Shown: one piece after another, positions 30,164 through 38,888 of the stretch | Numbering within the stretch: position 1 is the stretch's first letter | Layout: each line of letters opens with the position of its first letter | From: Alphaproteobacteria bacterium | GTDB taxonomy: Bacteria > Myxococcota_A > UBA796 > GCA-2862545 | DNA length: 64,000 nucleotides | Assembly (NCBI GenBank): GCA_020632885.1 | Contig: JACKEQ010000007.1 | Location: 62,001 to 126,000, forward strand | Direction of reading: 5' to 3' | Made by a program: the position numbers and the translations under genes | The notes under the pieces: model-generated | Database searches by the model: none | What the model was told of the DNA's origin: nothing | The model's input: only the letters and a program-made list of their open reading frames with translations

Positions 30164-31936
30164 TCAGCGGTGCAGGCGCACGAGCCACGGCGCGTCGGGC
30201 TCCAGCGGCTCCACGAGGTCCGCGCCCAGGCGGTCGAGGGTCTGCCGGGCCACCCAGACGTCCACGCCGCTCGCCATCCAGTCGTCGCTGGCGAGCTCGA
30301 CCGGAGCCGAGGGGACCAGGCGCACGATGGCGAGGCCGTCGACGACCTCCGTGCCCACCGCGAGCCGGGCGCCGGACGGCAGGCCCGCCGCGAGGCCCGA
30401 CATGAGCTGGACGAGGGCCTGTGCGGCGGGACCGTGGCCGATCCGGACGTCCACCGCGTCGTAGGCGCCCGTGGAGAGCCCGACGCCGCGACGGGCGAAC
30501 GTGGGCCGCACCGCGGTGACGACGTCCTCCAGGATGGCGCGGAGGTCGGCATGGCTGTCTTGCGTCGCGGGCTGGTCGTCGGCGAGCTTGAGGAGCGCGT
30601 CCACGACCTCCCTGCAGCGCAGCGCCTCCTGCTCGAGGGCCTGCAGATCCTCCGCCAGGGCGGGGTCTCCGGTCCGCGCCCGCAGGATCTGGGCGAGCCC
30701 GAGCACGGCCGTGAGCGGGTTGTTGAGCTCGTGGGCCAGGCCGGCACCGATCTGGGCGACCGCAGCGAGCTGCCCCGAGCGCACGAGCTGCTCCTGGGCC
30801 TCGCGGAGGTGGGCCGTGGCCGCTTCGACCTCGCGCTGCAGATCCTGGTTGAAGGACTCGATGGCCTCGCGCTGCTGGCGGATCTCGTCCTGGTTCTCGC
30901 GCAGCCGCATGGAGAGGTGGTTGAAGGCGCGGGCCAGCTCGCCGACCTCGTCGGAGCGGGCGACCTCGGTCGTGATGCCGAGACGGCCGTCCGCGAGGGC
31001 GAGCGCATGATCGCGGAGGCGCGCGATGGGGTCCGTCACCGTGCGCGCCAGCACGAGGGCGAGGAGCACCGCGAGCACCATCGCGGCGCCGACGACGACG
31101 GGCAGCAGCCGTCGGATGCGCCGGGGACCCTCCAGCGCGACGTCGGCCGGCTCGAGCACCACCACGGTCCAGCCGGTCTCCCCGACCGGTGCGACGGCGC
31201 CCTGCACCACCATGCCCTGCCGCTCGTAGGTGATGCTCGCGACCGTGCCGAGCACGGAGCGCACCAGGCCTCTCTCCAGCAGGCGGTCCACGTGCCCGCG
31301 TGGGTCGGCCCCGAGCACCTCACCGTGGCGATCGAGGAGCGCGACGGCATGCTCGCGGCTCGACTGGCCCTCGAGCTCCTGGACGATGTCGAGGGCGAGC
31401 TCGGCCCCCAGCACCAGGATGGGATCGCTCGAGGCGACCACCGCGATGGGCACGCTCGGGAGCCCGTCTCCGGTGAACGGCTCGCCCACGGCCGTCTCGC
31501 GCGCGACGGCCTCGGTGACCGGCAGGGACCCGCGGAGCCTGGCGGCGCGCGAGGGCGTGGCGGCGAGGGCCCCCGGCGGCACGGTCTCCTCGGTGAAGTG
31601 CGCGGGGACCACGACCTCCTGGCCGTCCTCGTCCACGAGCGTCACCACCACGGCGCTCGGGATGGCGGAGAGCACCGCACGGGTGAGCCCCTCCCGGCGG
31701 GCCTCGTCGTAGTCCCCGAGGGGGAAGGTCTGGGCCCACCCGCGCAGGGTGGCCTCGCGATCGGCGACCCAGCGCTGCACGGACATCGCGACGGCCGCGG
31801 CGTCCCGCTCCTGGGCCCGTTCGGCCGTGACGGTCGCGGTCTCGCCGGCGACCCGGATGGCCACGATGCCCGTCAGCAGGAGCGCGGCGACGCTCACGAC
31901 GGCCACGACGAGCGCGACGCGGAGCCAGAGCCTCAC
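30164..31936 (-). CDS. Membrane sensor histidine kinase with degenerate ATP-binding domain
   Basis: The 590-residue protein has two membrane helices (near 5-27 and 305-330) flanking a periplasmic sensor region. A HAMP domain follows (DPIARLRDHALALADGRLG), then a coiled coil and a good H box (AGLAHELNNPLTAVLGL). The C-terminal domain that should bind ATP lacks the boxes: the N box position reads LMSGLAAGL, there is no DxGxG, and no GxGLG. It probably cannot autophosphorylate and may act as a phosphatase or a transphosphorylated partner (inference). GTG 31936 overlaps the upstream stop as GTGA. Confidence 0.82.
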   Translation of the reverse strand: MRLWLRVALVVAVVSVAALLLTGIVAIRVAGETATVTAERAQERDAAAVAMSVQRWVADREATLRGWAQTFPLGDYDEARREGLTRAVLSAIPSAVVVTLVDEDGQEVVVPAHFTEETVPPGALAATPSRAARLRGSLPVTEAVARETAVGEPFTGDGLPSVPIAVVASSDPILVLGAELALDIVQELEGQSSREHAVALLDRHGEVLGADPRGHVDRLLERGLVRSVLGTVASITYERQGMVVQGAVAPVGETGWTVVVLEPADVALEGPRRIRRLLPVVVGAAMVLAVLLALVLARTVTDPIARLRDHALALADGRLGITTEVARSDEVGELARAFNHLSMRLRENQDEIRQQREAIESFNQDLQREVEAATAHLREAQEQLVRSGQLAAVAQIGAGLAHELNNPLTAVLGLAQILRARTGDPALAEDLQALEQEALRCREVVDALLKLADDQPATQDSHADLRAILEDVVTAVRPTFARRGVGLSTGAYDAVDVRIGHGPAAQALVQLMSGLAAGLPSGARLAVGTEVVDGLAIVRLVPSAPVELASDDWMASGVDVWVARQTLDRLGADLVEPLEPDAPWLVRLHR

Positions 31937-33084
31937 GGGATGGGGAACCGCATCCGGAACGTGGTGCCCTCGCCCACCGTGCTCTCCACCGTGATCGTGG
32001 CCCCGAAGCGCGTGAGGATCCGGTAGACGATGTTGAGGCCGAGCCCGGTGCCCTGACCGGGCGGCTTGGTCGTGTAGAACGGGTCGAAGATCGATCCGAG
32101 CCGATCGGCCGGGATCCCTCCCCCGTCGTCCGAGACGTCCACGCGCACCCAACGATCCTCGGCCTCGGCGCTCACGGTGACCGAGCCGGCGCCCGGCCCG
32201 TGACGGTCGTGCACCGCGTCGACGGCGTTCTTCAGGAGGTTCACGAAGACCTGCTGGAGCTCGTTGGACTTGCCGCGGAGCAGCAGGCCGTCGGGGCAGC
32301 GGACGGCGACGCGATCCCCCGTGATCGGGTGCGATCGCTTCACGAGCACCACGGCGTCCGCGATCACCCCCGGGAGCCCGACCTCACCCTCGAAGTCCGC
32401 CACCGACGAGCGCGAGTACCCGGAGAGCTGCCCGACGATCTCCTTGATCGAGCGCGAGTAGTCCACGATCTCGGCCGCGTAGCGACGACCGGCCTCGGCG
32501 TCCTCCTCGTCCACGATCGCCTCGGCGAGGCCCATGATCCCGAAGAGCGGCGAGCTGATCTCGTGGGCGATGCCGGCCGCGAGGGTGCCGATCCCGGCGA
32601 GCTTCTCGGACTGGATGAGCTCGCTCTGCACCTCGCGGAGCTCGGCGAGGGTCTTCTCGAGCTCGTCGTTCCGGGCCGTGAGACGCTCGAGCAGCGCGAC
32701 GTTCTCCCGCGCGAGACGGACCTTCTCGAGGGCCTGGAAGACCTTCCGCTTCACGTGGAAGATGTCGCTCGGCGGCTTCACGATGTAGTCGAACGCGTTC
32801 ATCTGGAGCGCGGTGAGCACGGTGTCGAGCGACGCGTAGCCCGTGATGACGAGCACCTCGCAGAGCGGGTCGGCGGCCTTGGCGCGCTGGAGGAGCTCGA
32901 GACCCCCGATGTCGGGGAGGTTCTTGTCGGTGAGCAGGACGTCGAGCCCGGCGTCGATGGCCTGAAGCCCAGCCGCACCATTGGAGCAGGCGACGACCTC
33001 GATGGGCTCGTCCGCGAACATGGAGGTGAGCAGTCGGAGGATGACCGGTTCGTCGTCCACGATCACGAGGCGTCCACGTGTCAT
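31933..33084 (-). CDS. Receiver-histidine kinase (REC-HisKA-HATPase)
   Basis: The 383-residue cytoplasmic protein has an N-terminal receiver (VIVDDEP, phospho-acceptor D53 in LLTDKNLPD, ITGYAS, IVKPPS), a coiled coil at 115-160, then a kinase core. The H box is AAGIAHEISSPLFGI (H174), the N box NLLKNAVDAV, G1 DDGGGI and G2 GTGLGLNIV, so it should be active. ATG 33084 is preceded by GGAGGATCTGGG. It is the first gene of the six-gene surface operon. The receiver-first order suggests that it takes phosphate from, or is controlled by, another kinase. Confidence 0.9.
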   Translation of the reverse strand: MTRGRLVIVDDEPVILRLLTSMFADEPIEVVACSNGAAGLQAIDAGLDVLLTDKNLPDIGGLELLQRAKAADPLCEVLVITGYASLDTVLTALQMNAFDYIVKPPSDIFHVKRKVFQALEKVRLARENVALLERLTARNDELEKTLAELREVQSELIQSEKLAGIGTLAAGIAHEISSPLFGIMGLAEAIVDEEDAEAGRRYAAEIVDYSRSIKEIVGQLSGYSRSSVADFEGEVGLPGVIADAVVLVKRSHPITGDRVAVRCPDGLLLRGKSNELQQVFVNLLKNAVDAVHDRHGPGAGSVTVSAEAEDRWVRVDVSDDGGGIPADRLGSIFDPFYTTKPPGQGTGLGLNIVYRILTRFGATITVESTVGEGTTFRMRFPIP

Positions 33085-33118
33085 CCCAGATCCTCCAGTG
33101 CCCGCTACTAGCCGGCGT

Positions 33119-33146
33119 TTGCAACTCGCACAACGCCCGGTAAGAT
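33119..33146 (+). promoter_or_regulatory. Promoter for the EF-hand-like lipoprotein
   Basis: TTGCAA (33119-33124), a 16-bp spacer and TAAGAT (33141-33146) precede the ATG at 33173 by 26 bp. Confidence 0.65.
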
Positions 33147-33172
33147 GCTGCGGTGCTCTACCCGAGGTTCAG

Positions 33173-33775
33173 ATGACCCCCCGTACCCGTGCCCTGTCCC
33201 CCCTCCTGGCCATCGGCCTCGTCGGGGCCCTGATGGGCGGCTGCAAGGCGAACAAGCCCGAGGAGCTCGAGAGCACCAGGGACATGAAGCAGCAGATCCT
33301 CGAGCGTGAGGATCCCGAGTCCGGGCTCGTGCTCCAGGAGGTCGACCTCGACGTGGACGGCCAGGTGGACGTCTACAACTACTACCGGAAACGGTCGAAC
33401 GACCGGCTGCTGGTGCGGAAGGAAGTGGACCTGAACGACGACGGCAAGGTCGACCTGATCTCGTTCTTCGACGACGAGGGCCGCCTGAAGAAGGAGCAGA
33501 TGGACTCCGACTACGACGGCCACTTCGACTGGACCGACCACTACCAGGAAGGGAAGCGGGTGATGTCGGAGTACGACACGGAGACCGACGGTCGCCCGAA
33601 CGTCTTCAAGTACTACGACAGCTCCTCGGGCACGTCCGTGCTCTCCCGGAAGGAGCGCGACACCGACGGCGACGGGAAGATCGACGTCTGGGAGCGCTTC
33701 GACAAGGACGGCAACGTCATCCGTACCGGTCAGGACACCGACGGCGACGGGAAGATGGACACCCGGAGCGAGTGA
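33173..33775 (+). CDS. Lipoprotein with EF-hand-like acidic repeats
   Basis: The 200-residue product has a signal peptide ending in the lipobox MGGC (LAIGLVGALMGGC). Repeated segments of about 30 residues follow, each with a calcium-loop-like acidic stretch (DLDVDGQVD, DLNDDGKVD, DSDYDGHFD, DTDGDGKID, DTDGDGKMD) and an aromatic NYYRK or FFDDEG stretch. Such repeats are common in exported proteins of Myxococcota and probably bind calcium (inference). It stands alone, with its own promoter and a strong terminator. Confidence 0.8.
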   Translation: MTPRTRALSPLLAIGLVGALMGGCKANKPEELESTRDMKQQILEREDPESGLVLQEVDLDVDGQVDVYNYYRKRSNDRLLVRKEVDLNDDGKVDLISFFDDEGRLKKEQMDSDYDGHFDWTDHYQEGKRVMSEYDTETDGRPNVFKYYDSSSGTSVLSRKERDTDGDGKIDVWERFDKDGNVIRTGQDTDGDGKMDTRSE

Positions 33776-33817
33776 CGGGAGCTGCCGTCCCTCTGACGGT
33801 CAGCGCGACGACACGGA

Positions 33818-33843
33818 GAGAGCCCCGCCCCTGCGGGGCTCTC
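33818..33843. terminator. Strong terminator hairpin between convergent genes
   Basis: An 11-bp perfect stem, GAGAGCCCCGC and GCGGGGCTCTC, with a CCCT loop lies between the lipoprotein gene and the convergent S1 gene. It has no T tract and could serve both strands. Confidence 0.7.
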
Positions 33844-33855
33844 GTGCTCAGGGCC

Positions 33856-35355
33856 TCAAGGGAGCTTGAGGCCTGCGAACAGGTCGCCGAAGGTGCCGAA
33901 CGACTCCTTCTTGGCGGGCTTGGCAGCAGCGGCGGCCGCGCGCCAGTCGTCGGTGCTCGGCGGGAGCGTGGTGAGCACGAGCCGCTCGGGCTTCGTGCCG
34001 TCCTTCACGCGCGCCGTGACCCGCTTGCCGCGCCGGAAGCGCTGGGCGAGCATCGTGCCGGCCGGGAGCTCCACCTCGGAGGCCGGGAGCCACGCGGAAC
34101 GCCCGTCGTCGAGCTGCACCACGACCCCGTTGCGCATGACCTCGGCGACCTGGCCCGAGACCTCCTCGGCCTCGGCTGCAGGAGCCTCCGCGGCGCCCTC
34201 GGCCGCGAGGCCCAGGCTGATCCGCCGCCGCTCCTCGTCGATCGAGAGGATGCGGACGTCCACCGCGGAGCCCACCGAGAGGTCCGAGCCCATCTTCGAG
34301 CGGTGCAGCAGGCCGTCGAGGCCCTCCGCGAGCCGCACGAAGGCCCCGAAGGCCGTGACGCGCACGATCTTCCCGACGTAGACGCCACCCTCGACGTAGT
34401 CGGTGCCCACCTTGCGCCAGGGCGCCTGGTCGGGGTTCTTGAGGGACAGCGTGATCTTCTTCGTGGCGGGGTCCACCGCGACCACGCGCACGGTCACGGG
34501 CTCACCGACGTTCACGAGATCCGACGGGGATGCGCCCTGGTCCCACGAGAGCTCGGACTTCGGGACGAGCCCGTCCACACCGCCCAGGTCGACGAAGGCG
34601 CCGAAGGGCTGCACGCTCCGGATGGTGCCCTCGAGGTCCATGCCCACCACGAGGCGCTGCCAGAGCTCCTCGGCGAACCGCTCGGCCTGCTCCTCCTCGA
34701 TGGCCCGGCGCGAGAGGACGACCTTCTCGCCCACCTCGATCACCTTGAACAGCAGGGTCTGGCCGACGAACACGCTGGGCTCCTCGACGTACGACCGGGA
34801 GATCAGCGAGCGGGGACAGAACGCGCGGGCCTCGCCGACCCGGACGTCGAAGCCGCCGTTGTTGGCGGTCATCACGCGCCCCTCCACCGGGATCCCGGTG
34901 GCGTGGGCCTCGTCGAGGAACGCGCTGGCCGCGGCACCCGTGAGCTGCTTGGAGATCTTCACCTCCGACTCGCCCGCGAACACCACGAAGGCGGAGACCT
35001 GGTCGCCGACCTTCACACCCGGGACCTCGGCGCTGTCGATCCAGGCCTCGGACTTGGCGCCGATGTCGACGAGGACGGCGGACTGCTCGACGCGGGTGAC
35101 GACACCCTCGACGGGGGTGCCGGGCTCGATGCGGTCTCCGGTGACCGAGCCCTCCATGAGGGCCGCGAGCTCGGCCGGATCCATGTTCGCGATCGCGAGG
35201 AGGTCGTCCGTCTCGAGGCGAGGGGCGTCGGGAGAGCGCTCGATGGGGGCGCGCTGCGTGCGACGCTCGGGGGTGGCGCGCTCGGCGGGAGCGCCCTGCT
35301 CGTCGAAGGGACGGCGCTCGGGCTTGCGGGAACGCGTGGACCTGGGCTTGGACAT
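33856..35355 (-). CDS. Ribosomal protein S1-like RNA-binding protein
   Basis: The 499-residue protein has a basic disordered N-terminus followed by five S1 (OB-fold) units. The first two are divergent (GVVTRVEQSAVLVDIG, GRVMTANNGGFDVRVG), the next two are canonical (GTIRSVQPFGAFVDLGGVDG and GKIVRVTAFGAFVRLAEGLDG), and the last is weak. It acts in translation or RNA binding. ATG 35355 begins MSKPRSTRSRKPERR. Whether it is the main ribosomal S1 or a paralogue cannot be told; main S1 proteins usually have four to six units and about 550 residues. Third gene of the maf-UDG-S1 cluster. Confidence 0.85.
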   Translation of the reverse strand: MSKPRSTRSRKPERRPFDEQGAPAERATPERRTQRAPIERSPDAPRLETDDLLAIANMDPAELAALMEGSVTGDRIEPGTPVEGVVTRVEQSAVLVDIGAKSEAWIDSAEVPGVKVGDQVSAFVVFAGESEVKISKQLTGAAASAFLDEAHATGIPVEGRVMTANNGGFDVRVGEARAFCPRSLISRSYVEEPSVFVGQTLLFKVIEVGEKVVLSRRAIEEEQAERFAEELWQRLVVGMDLEGTIRSVQPFGAFVDLGGVDGLVPKSELSWDQGASPSDLVNVGEPVTVRVVAVDPATKKITLSLKNPDQAPWRKVGTDYVEGGVYVGKIVRVTAFGAFVRLAEGLDGLLHRSKMGSDLSVGSAVDVRILSIDEERRRISLGLAAEGAAEAPAAEAEEVSGQVAEVMRNGVVVQLDDGRSAWLPASEVELPAGTMLAQRFRRGKRVTARVKDGTKPERLVLTTLPPSTDDWRAAAAAAKPAKKESFGTFGDLFAGLKLP

Positions 35356-35408
35356 CTGGGACTCCGATGGAACGGGCCCGTCTATCCGGCCGCGCGCGAG
35401 GCGGCCCG

Positions 35409-36158
35409 TCAGCGACGACCGCCCTCCTGGTCGTAGCGGGCGCGCAGGTCCTTCAGGTCGGCGAAGGTGAGGCGCTTGTCCTGCGGTTGGCGGAGCAGGT
35501 ACGCCGGATGGAACGTGGGGAGCACGGGGAGCACGAGATCGGAGTGGGGGTCGCGCCAGACGTGCCAGCGCCCCCGAGAGCGCGTGATGCCCTGGGTGGT
35601 CTGGAGGAGCGCCTTGTAGGCCACGCTGCCGAGCACGAGCCCGAGCTTGGGGCGCAGCGCGCGGAGCTGGGCGCGCAGGAACGGCATGCAGGCGTCCACC
35701 TCCTCCGGCAGCGGGTTCCGGTTGCGCGGCGGCCGGCACTTCACGACGTTCAGGATGTAGACCTGGTCGCGCCGGAGCCCGAGCACGTTCTCGAGCATCT
35801 TGTCGAGCATCTGGCCGGCGGGCCCCACGAACGGCTCGCCCTGGAGGTCCTCCTGCTCGCCCGGGCCCTCCCCGATCACGACGAGGTCCGCGGAGGGGTC
35901 GCCCACGCCGAACACGATGTTCTTGCGCGCCTTGCAGAGATCGCAGCGGGAGCAGTCGCCGAGCTCGTCCCGGACGGCGCGCATGCCGCCCTCCCCCACC
36001 AGGACCTCGGTGCGCGAGGTGGCCGCGAGCGACGCCCACGCGGCCTGGGGTGCGGTGTCGACCTCCGCGCGCGGCAGATCCACCAGCGCCCCGCGGGCCT
36101 GGAGGTCGCCGACCGCCGCCAGGAGGTCCGCCGCCAGCGCGTTCAGCTCGTCACGCAC
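35409..36158 (-). CDS. Family 4 (Fe-S) uracil-DNA glycosylase
   Basis: It removes uracil from DNA. The core has CSRCDLC (first cluster cysteines), GEGPGEQEDLQGEPFVGPAGQMLD (uracil pocket), NVVKCRPPRNRNP (third cysteine) and PTFHPAYLLR, all family-4 marks. The N-terminal 60 residues are a variable extension. GTG 36158 has GGAGG 4 nt upstream. An in-frame ATG at 36173 is the alternative. Either start overlaps the end of maf, so the two are coupled. Confidence 0.9.
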   Translation of the reverse strand: MRDELNALAADLLAAVGDLQARGALVDLPRAEVDTAPQAAWASLAATSRTEVLVGEGGMRAVRDELGDCSRCDLCKARKNIVFGVGDPSADLVVIGEGPGEQEDLQGEPFVGPAGQMLDKMLENVLGLRRDQVYILNVVKCRPPRNRNPLPEEVDACMPFLRAQLRALRPKLGLVLGSVAYKALLQTTQGITRSRGRWHVWRDPHSDLVLPVLPTFHPAYLLRQPQDKRLTFADLKDLRARYDQEGGRR

Positions 36159-36729
36159 CGAACCTCCACCCATGGCGCCGGAGCGCGCCGTACACCGCGT
36201 AGAGCGGGAGCCCGATGACCTGGAACTGGTCGCCCACGATGTGATCGATCAAGAAGCTCCCGCCGGCCTCCGCGGCGTAGCCGCCCGCGCAGCCGCTCGC
36301 TTCGCCCGTCGCCACGTACGCGCGGATCTCTTCTTCGGTGACGTCGGCCCGGACGGCCACGCGCGCCACCGTGACCCCCGACTCCTCCCAGCCCGCCGAC
36401 CACACGACAAATCCCGTCACGAGGTGGTGTGTCCTTCCGCGCAGGTCGAGCAGGCGGGCGACGTGAGCCCCGTCGTCTTCGGGCTTTCCGAAGATCGTTC
36501 CGCGAACGGGGTCGTACACCACCTGGTCGGCCGCGATCCCGATCGCGTCGGGCCCGATCTCGACCGCCGCAGCCTTGGCGCGCGCGATGGCGAGCGCCCG
36601 TTCAGCGGGGTCGGGAGCCACGAAGGCGCCCTCGTCGATCGAAGGTGAGACACAGGAGACATCGAGCCCTGCGTCACCGAGGATCCGGCGACGCCAGGGG
36701 CTGCTGCTTGCGAGGACGAGTCGGGGCAC
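36151..36729 (-). CDS. Maf family nucleotide pyrophosphatase
   Basis: Maf proteins hydrolyse non-canonical or pyrimidine NTPs. The family usually begins MPRLVLASASPRR; here GTG 36729 gives VPRLVLASSSPWRRRIL, so I choose this start over the in-frame ATG at 36774. Other marks are DVSCVSPSIDE, GIAADQVVYD (catalytic Asp) and VTGFVVW, with GCAGGYAAE and IVGDQFQVIGLPL near the end. It is divergent from the Hsp70 operon, and the operon promoter overlaps its upstream DNA. Confidence 0.88.
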   Translation of the reverse strand: MPRLVLASSSPWRRRILGDAGLDVSCVSPSIDEGAFVAPDPAERALAIARAKAAAVEIGPDAIGIAADQVVYDPVRGTIFGKPEDDGAHVARLLDLRGRTHHLVTGFVVWSAGWEESGVTVARVAVRADVTEEEIRAYVATGEASGCAGGYAAEAGGSFLIDHIVGDQFQVIGLPLYAVYGALRRHGWRFGA

Positions 36730-36738
36730 GGGGACGTC

Positions 36739-36767
36739 TTGGTAGGAGATGGCCCCTCCGATATACT
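36739..36767 (+). promoter_or_regulatory. Near-consensus sigma-70 promoter for the Hsp70-VWA operon
   Basis: TTGGTA (36739-36744), a 17-bp spacer and TATACT (36762-36767) give the strongest -10 box in the window. The expected start near 36774 leaves a leader of about 93 nt before the ATG. I see no CIRCE-type inverted repeat. Confidence 0.75.
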
Positions 36768-36866
36768 CCAGCACCGACCTGGACGCCCCCCCTCGGGGTT
36801 CGGCGGACGGGACCCCAGACTTCCGCTGAAAAGCGAACTTTTCCAGTTCGCCAGGAGGCCCAGCAC

Positions 36867-38867
36867 ATGACGACCGGTGCGGTCGGAATCGACCTCGGCA
36901 CGACCTTCTCTGCCATCGCGCACGTGAACCAGCACGGGGTGCCGGAGATCCTCCCGAACCTGGAGGGCGACCGGATCACCCCGTCGGTGATCCTGTTCGA
37001 GGACGGGGAGCCCATCGTCGGCACGTACGCGAAGCAGGCTGCCGTCGTGTACCCCGAGCAGGTGGTGGAGTTCGTCAAGCGCTACATGGGCGACGACAAG
37101 TTCCGGTTCGAGTACGACGGCAAGTCGTACACGCCTGAGCAGCTATCGAGCTTCATCCTGGCGAAGCTCAAGCACGACGCCGAGCTCCGCCTCGGTCATC
37201 GCGTGGAGCAGGCGGTCATCACGGTCCCCGCGTACTTCACCGACGTCCAGCGGCGCCTCACCCTCGCCGCGGGCGAGATGGCGGGCCTGCAGGTCCTCAA
37301 GCTCATCAACGAGCCCACGGCGGCCGCGTTCGCCTACGGCCTCAACAACATGGGCCAGAACGCCAAGGTCCTCGTGTACGACCTCGGCGGCGGTACCTTC
37401 GACGTCACCCTCGTCGACATCGCGGACCGCGAGATCAACGTCATCGCCACCAACGGCGATCACATCCTCGGCGGCAAGGACTGGGACGACCGGCTCATCG
37501 AGCACGTCGCCCAGGCCTTCATCGAGAAGCACGGGCTCGATCCCCGCGACGATCTGGCGAGCTACCACGACCTCCGCGCGAAATGCGTGTCGGCGAAGAT
37601 CAGCCTCACCCGCCGGCCCAAGGTCAACGTCTTCCACGACTACGGCAGCAAGGTCCTCCGGCTCGCCGTCACGCGGGAGACCTTCGAGGAGCTCACGAAG
37701 GACCTCCTCGACCGCGCCGATGCCCTGACCGTCGAGGTGCTCCGCGACGCGGGCGTCGAGGCGAGCGCCGTCGACACCGTGCTCCTCGCCGGCGGCTCGA
37801 CCCGCATGCCGATGGTGCGCGACTCCCTCACCCGCATCTTCGGGAAGGCGCCGGCCACCGACATCAACCCCGACGAGGCCGTGGCGCTGGGCGCAGCGCT
37901 CACCGCGGCCATCGAGAGCGCCGCGCTCGCCGGTGAGGAGTCGCCCGTCGACATCCGCACCCACGACGTCACGAGCCACAGCCTCGGCATGGTCGTGTAC
38001 CGCGAGGGCGCGCTGTTCAACTCGCGCATCATCCAGAAGAACACCCGGATCCCCGCCGAGAAGACCCGCGAGGACTACTCCACCACGCACGACGGGCAGA
38101 CGACGGTGGACCTCTGGCTCGTCCAGGGTGAGGACACCGATCCGCTGAAGTGCACCGTGCTCGGGCACTTCGAGTTCTACGGCATCCCGCCGCGGCCCGC
38201 GGGCGAGGCGCGCCTGGCGGTCACCTACCGCTACAACGCGAACGGCATCGTCGAGGTCGAGGCGATGGACCTCGAGACCGGCCAAATCCTGCCCCACCGC
38301 CTCGCGGCCGGCCAGGTCACCCTGGAGGACCTCGCCCACAACCGCGCGCCCATGCAGGTCGCGCTGGTCATGGACTGCTCCGGGTCGATGTACGGCAAGA
38401 ACATCTCCGAGGCCAAGGCCGCGGCCCTCGGGTTCGCCGAGCGCACGCTGTCGAGCCCCAACCGCCAGATCGCGATGGTGGCGTTCCCGGGCGGCGTGAA
38501 GAGCACGCCCACGAACGACATGGCGCGCATCAAGTGGGCGATCGACTCCCTCACCCCCATCGGGTCCACCCCGATGAGCGAGGGCCTGTACGACGCACGC
38601 AACCTCCTCCGTCCACGAGCCGGTGTGCAGCGGGTGTTCGTGGTGATGACCGACGGTCATCCCGACGACCCCGACGGCACCGTCGCCGAGATCCACCGCC
38701 TCCGTTCCACGGGCGCGCGGGTGATCACCATCGGCGTCGGCTCCGAGGTCGACAAGGACTTCCTCGCGTCCCTCGCGTCCGGTCCCAGCGACTTCCACTT
38801 CTGCAACGAGGCCCTCGAGCTCGAAGGCACGTTCATCAACCTCGCGACTCAGCTCGCGGGCGACTGA
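36867..38867 (+). CDS. Hsp70 chaperone fused to a von Willebrand factor A domain
   Basis: ATG 36867 follows AGGAGGCCCAGCAC. Residues 5-385 are an Hsp70 ATPase domain: GIDLGTTFSAIA, INEPTAAAFAYGL, VYDLGGGTFDVT and LLAGGSTRMPMVRD are intact. Residues 390-490 form the substrate-binding beta domain (SLGMVVYREG, GEARLAVTYRYNANGIVEVEA). Where DnaK has its helical lid, this protein has a VWA domain from about 495 to 662 with a complete MIDAS: D503-C-S505-G-S507, GSTPMSEG and MTDGHPDD. The chaperone could thus bind a metal-dependent ligand through the VWA part (inference). First gene of a chaperone operon; 666 aa. Confidence 0.95.
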   Translation: MTTGAVGIDLGTTFSAIAHVNQHGVPEILPNLEGDRITPSVILFEDGEPIVGTYAKQAAVVYPEQVVEFVKRYMGDDKFRFEYDGKSYTPEQLSSFILAKLKHDAELRLGHRVEQAVITVPAYFTDVQRRLTLAAGEMAGLQVLKLINEPTAAAFAYGLNNMGQNAKVLVYDLGGGTFDVTLVDIADREINVIATNGDHILGGKDWDDRLIEHVAQAFIEKHGLDPRDDLASYHDLRAKCVSAKISLTRRPKVNVFHDYGSKVLRLAVTRETFEELTKDLLDRADALTVEVLRDAGVEASAVDTVLLAGGSTRMPMVRDSLTRIFGKAPATDINPDEAVALGAALTAAIESAALAGEESPVDIRTHDVTSHSLGMVVYREGALFNSRIIQKNTRIPAEKTREDYSTTHDGQTTVDLWLVQGEDTDPLKCTVLGHFEFYGIPPRPAGEARLAVTYRYNANGIVEVEAMDLETGQILPHRLAAGQVTLEDLAHNRAPMQVALVMDCSGSMYGKNISEAKAAALGFAERTLSSPNRQIAMVAFPGGVKSTPTNDMARIKWAIDSLTPIGSTPMSEGLYDARNLLRPRAGVQRVFVVMTDGHPDDPDGTVAEIHRLRSTGARVITIGVGSEVDKDFLASLASGPSDFHFCNEALELEGTFINLATQLAGD

Positions 38868-38888
38868 CCCGGCTGGGAGACCCACCGC

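Noticed and set aside
36730..36866. CIRCE or heat-shock operator ahead of the Hsp70 operon
   Set aside because: I found no 9-bp inverted repeat with a 9-bp gap; only the sigma-70-type promoter is supported.
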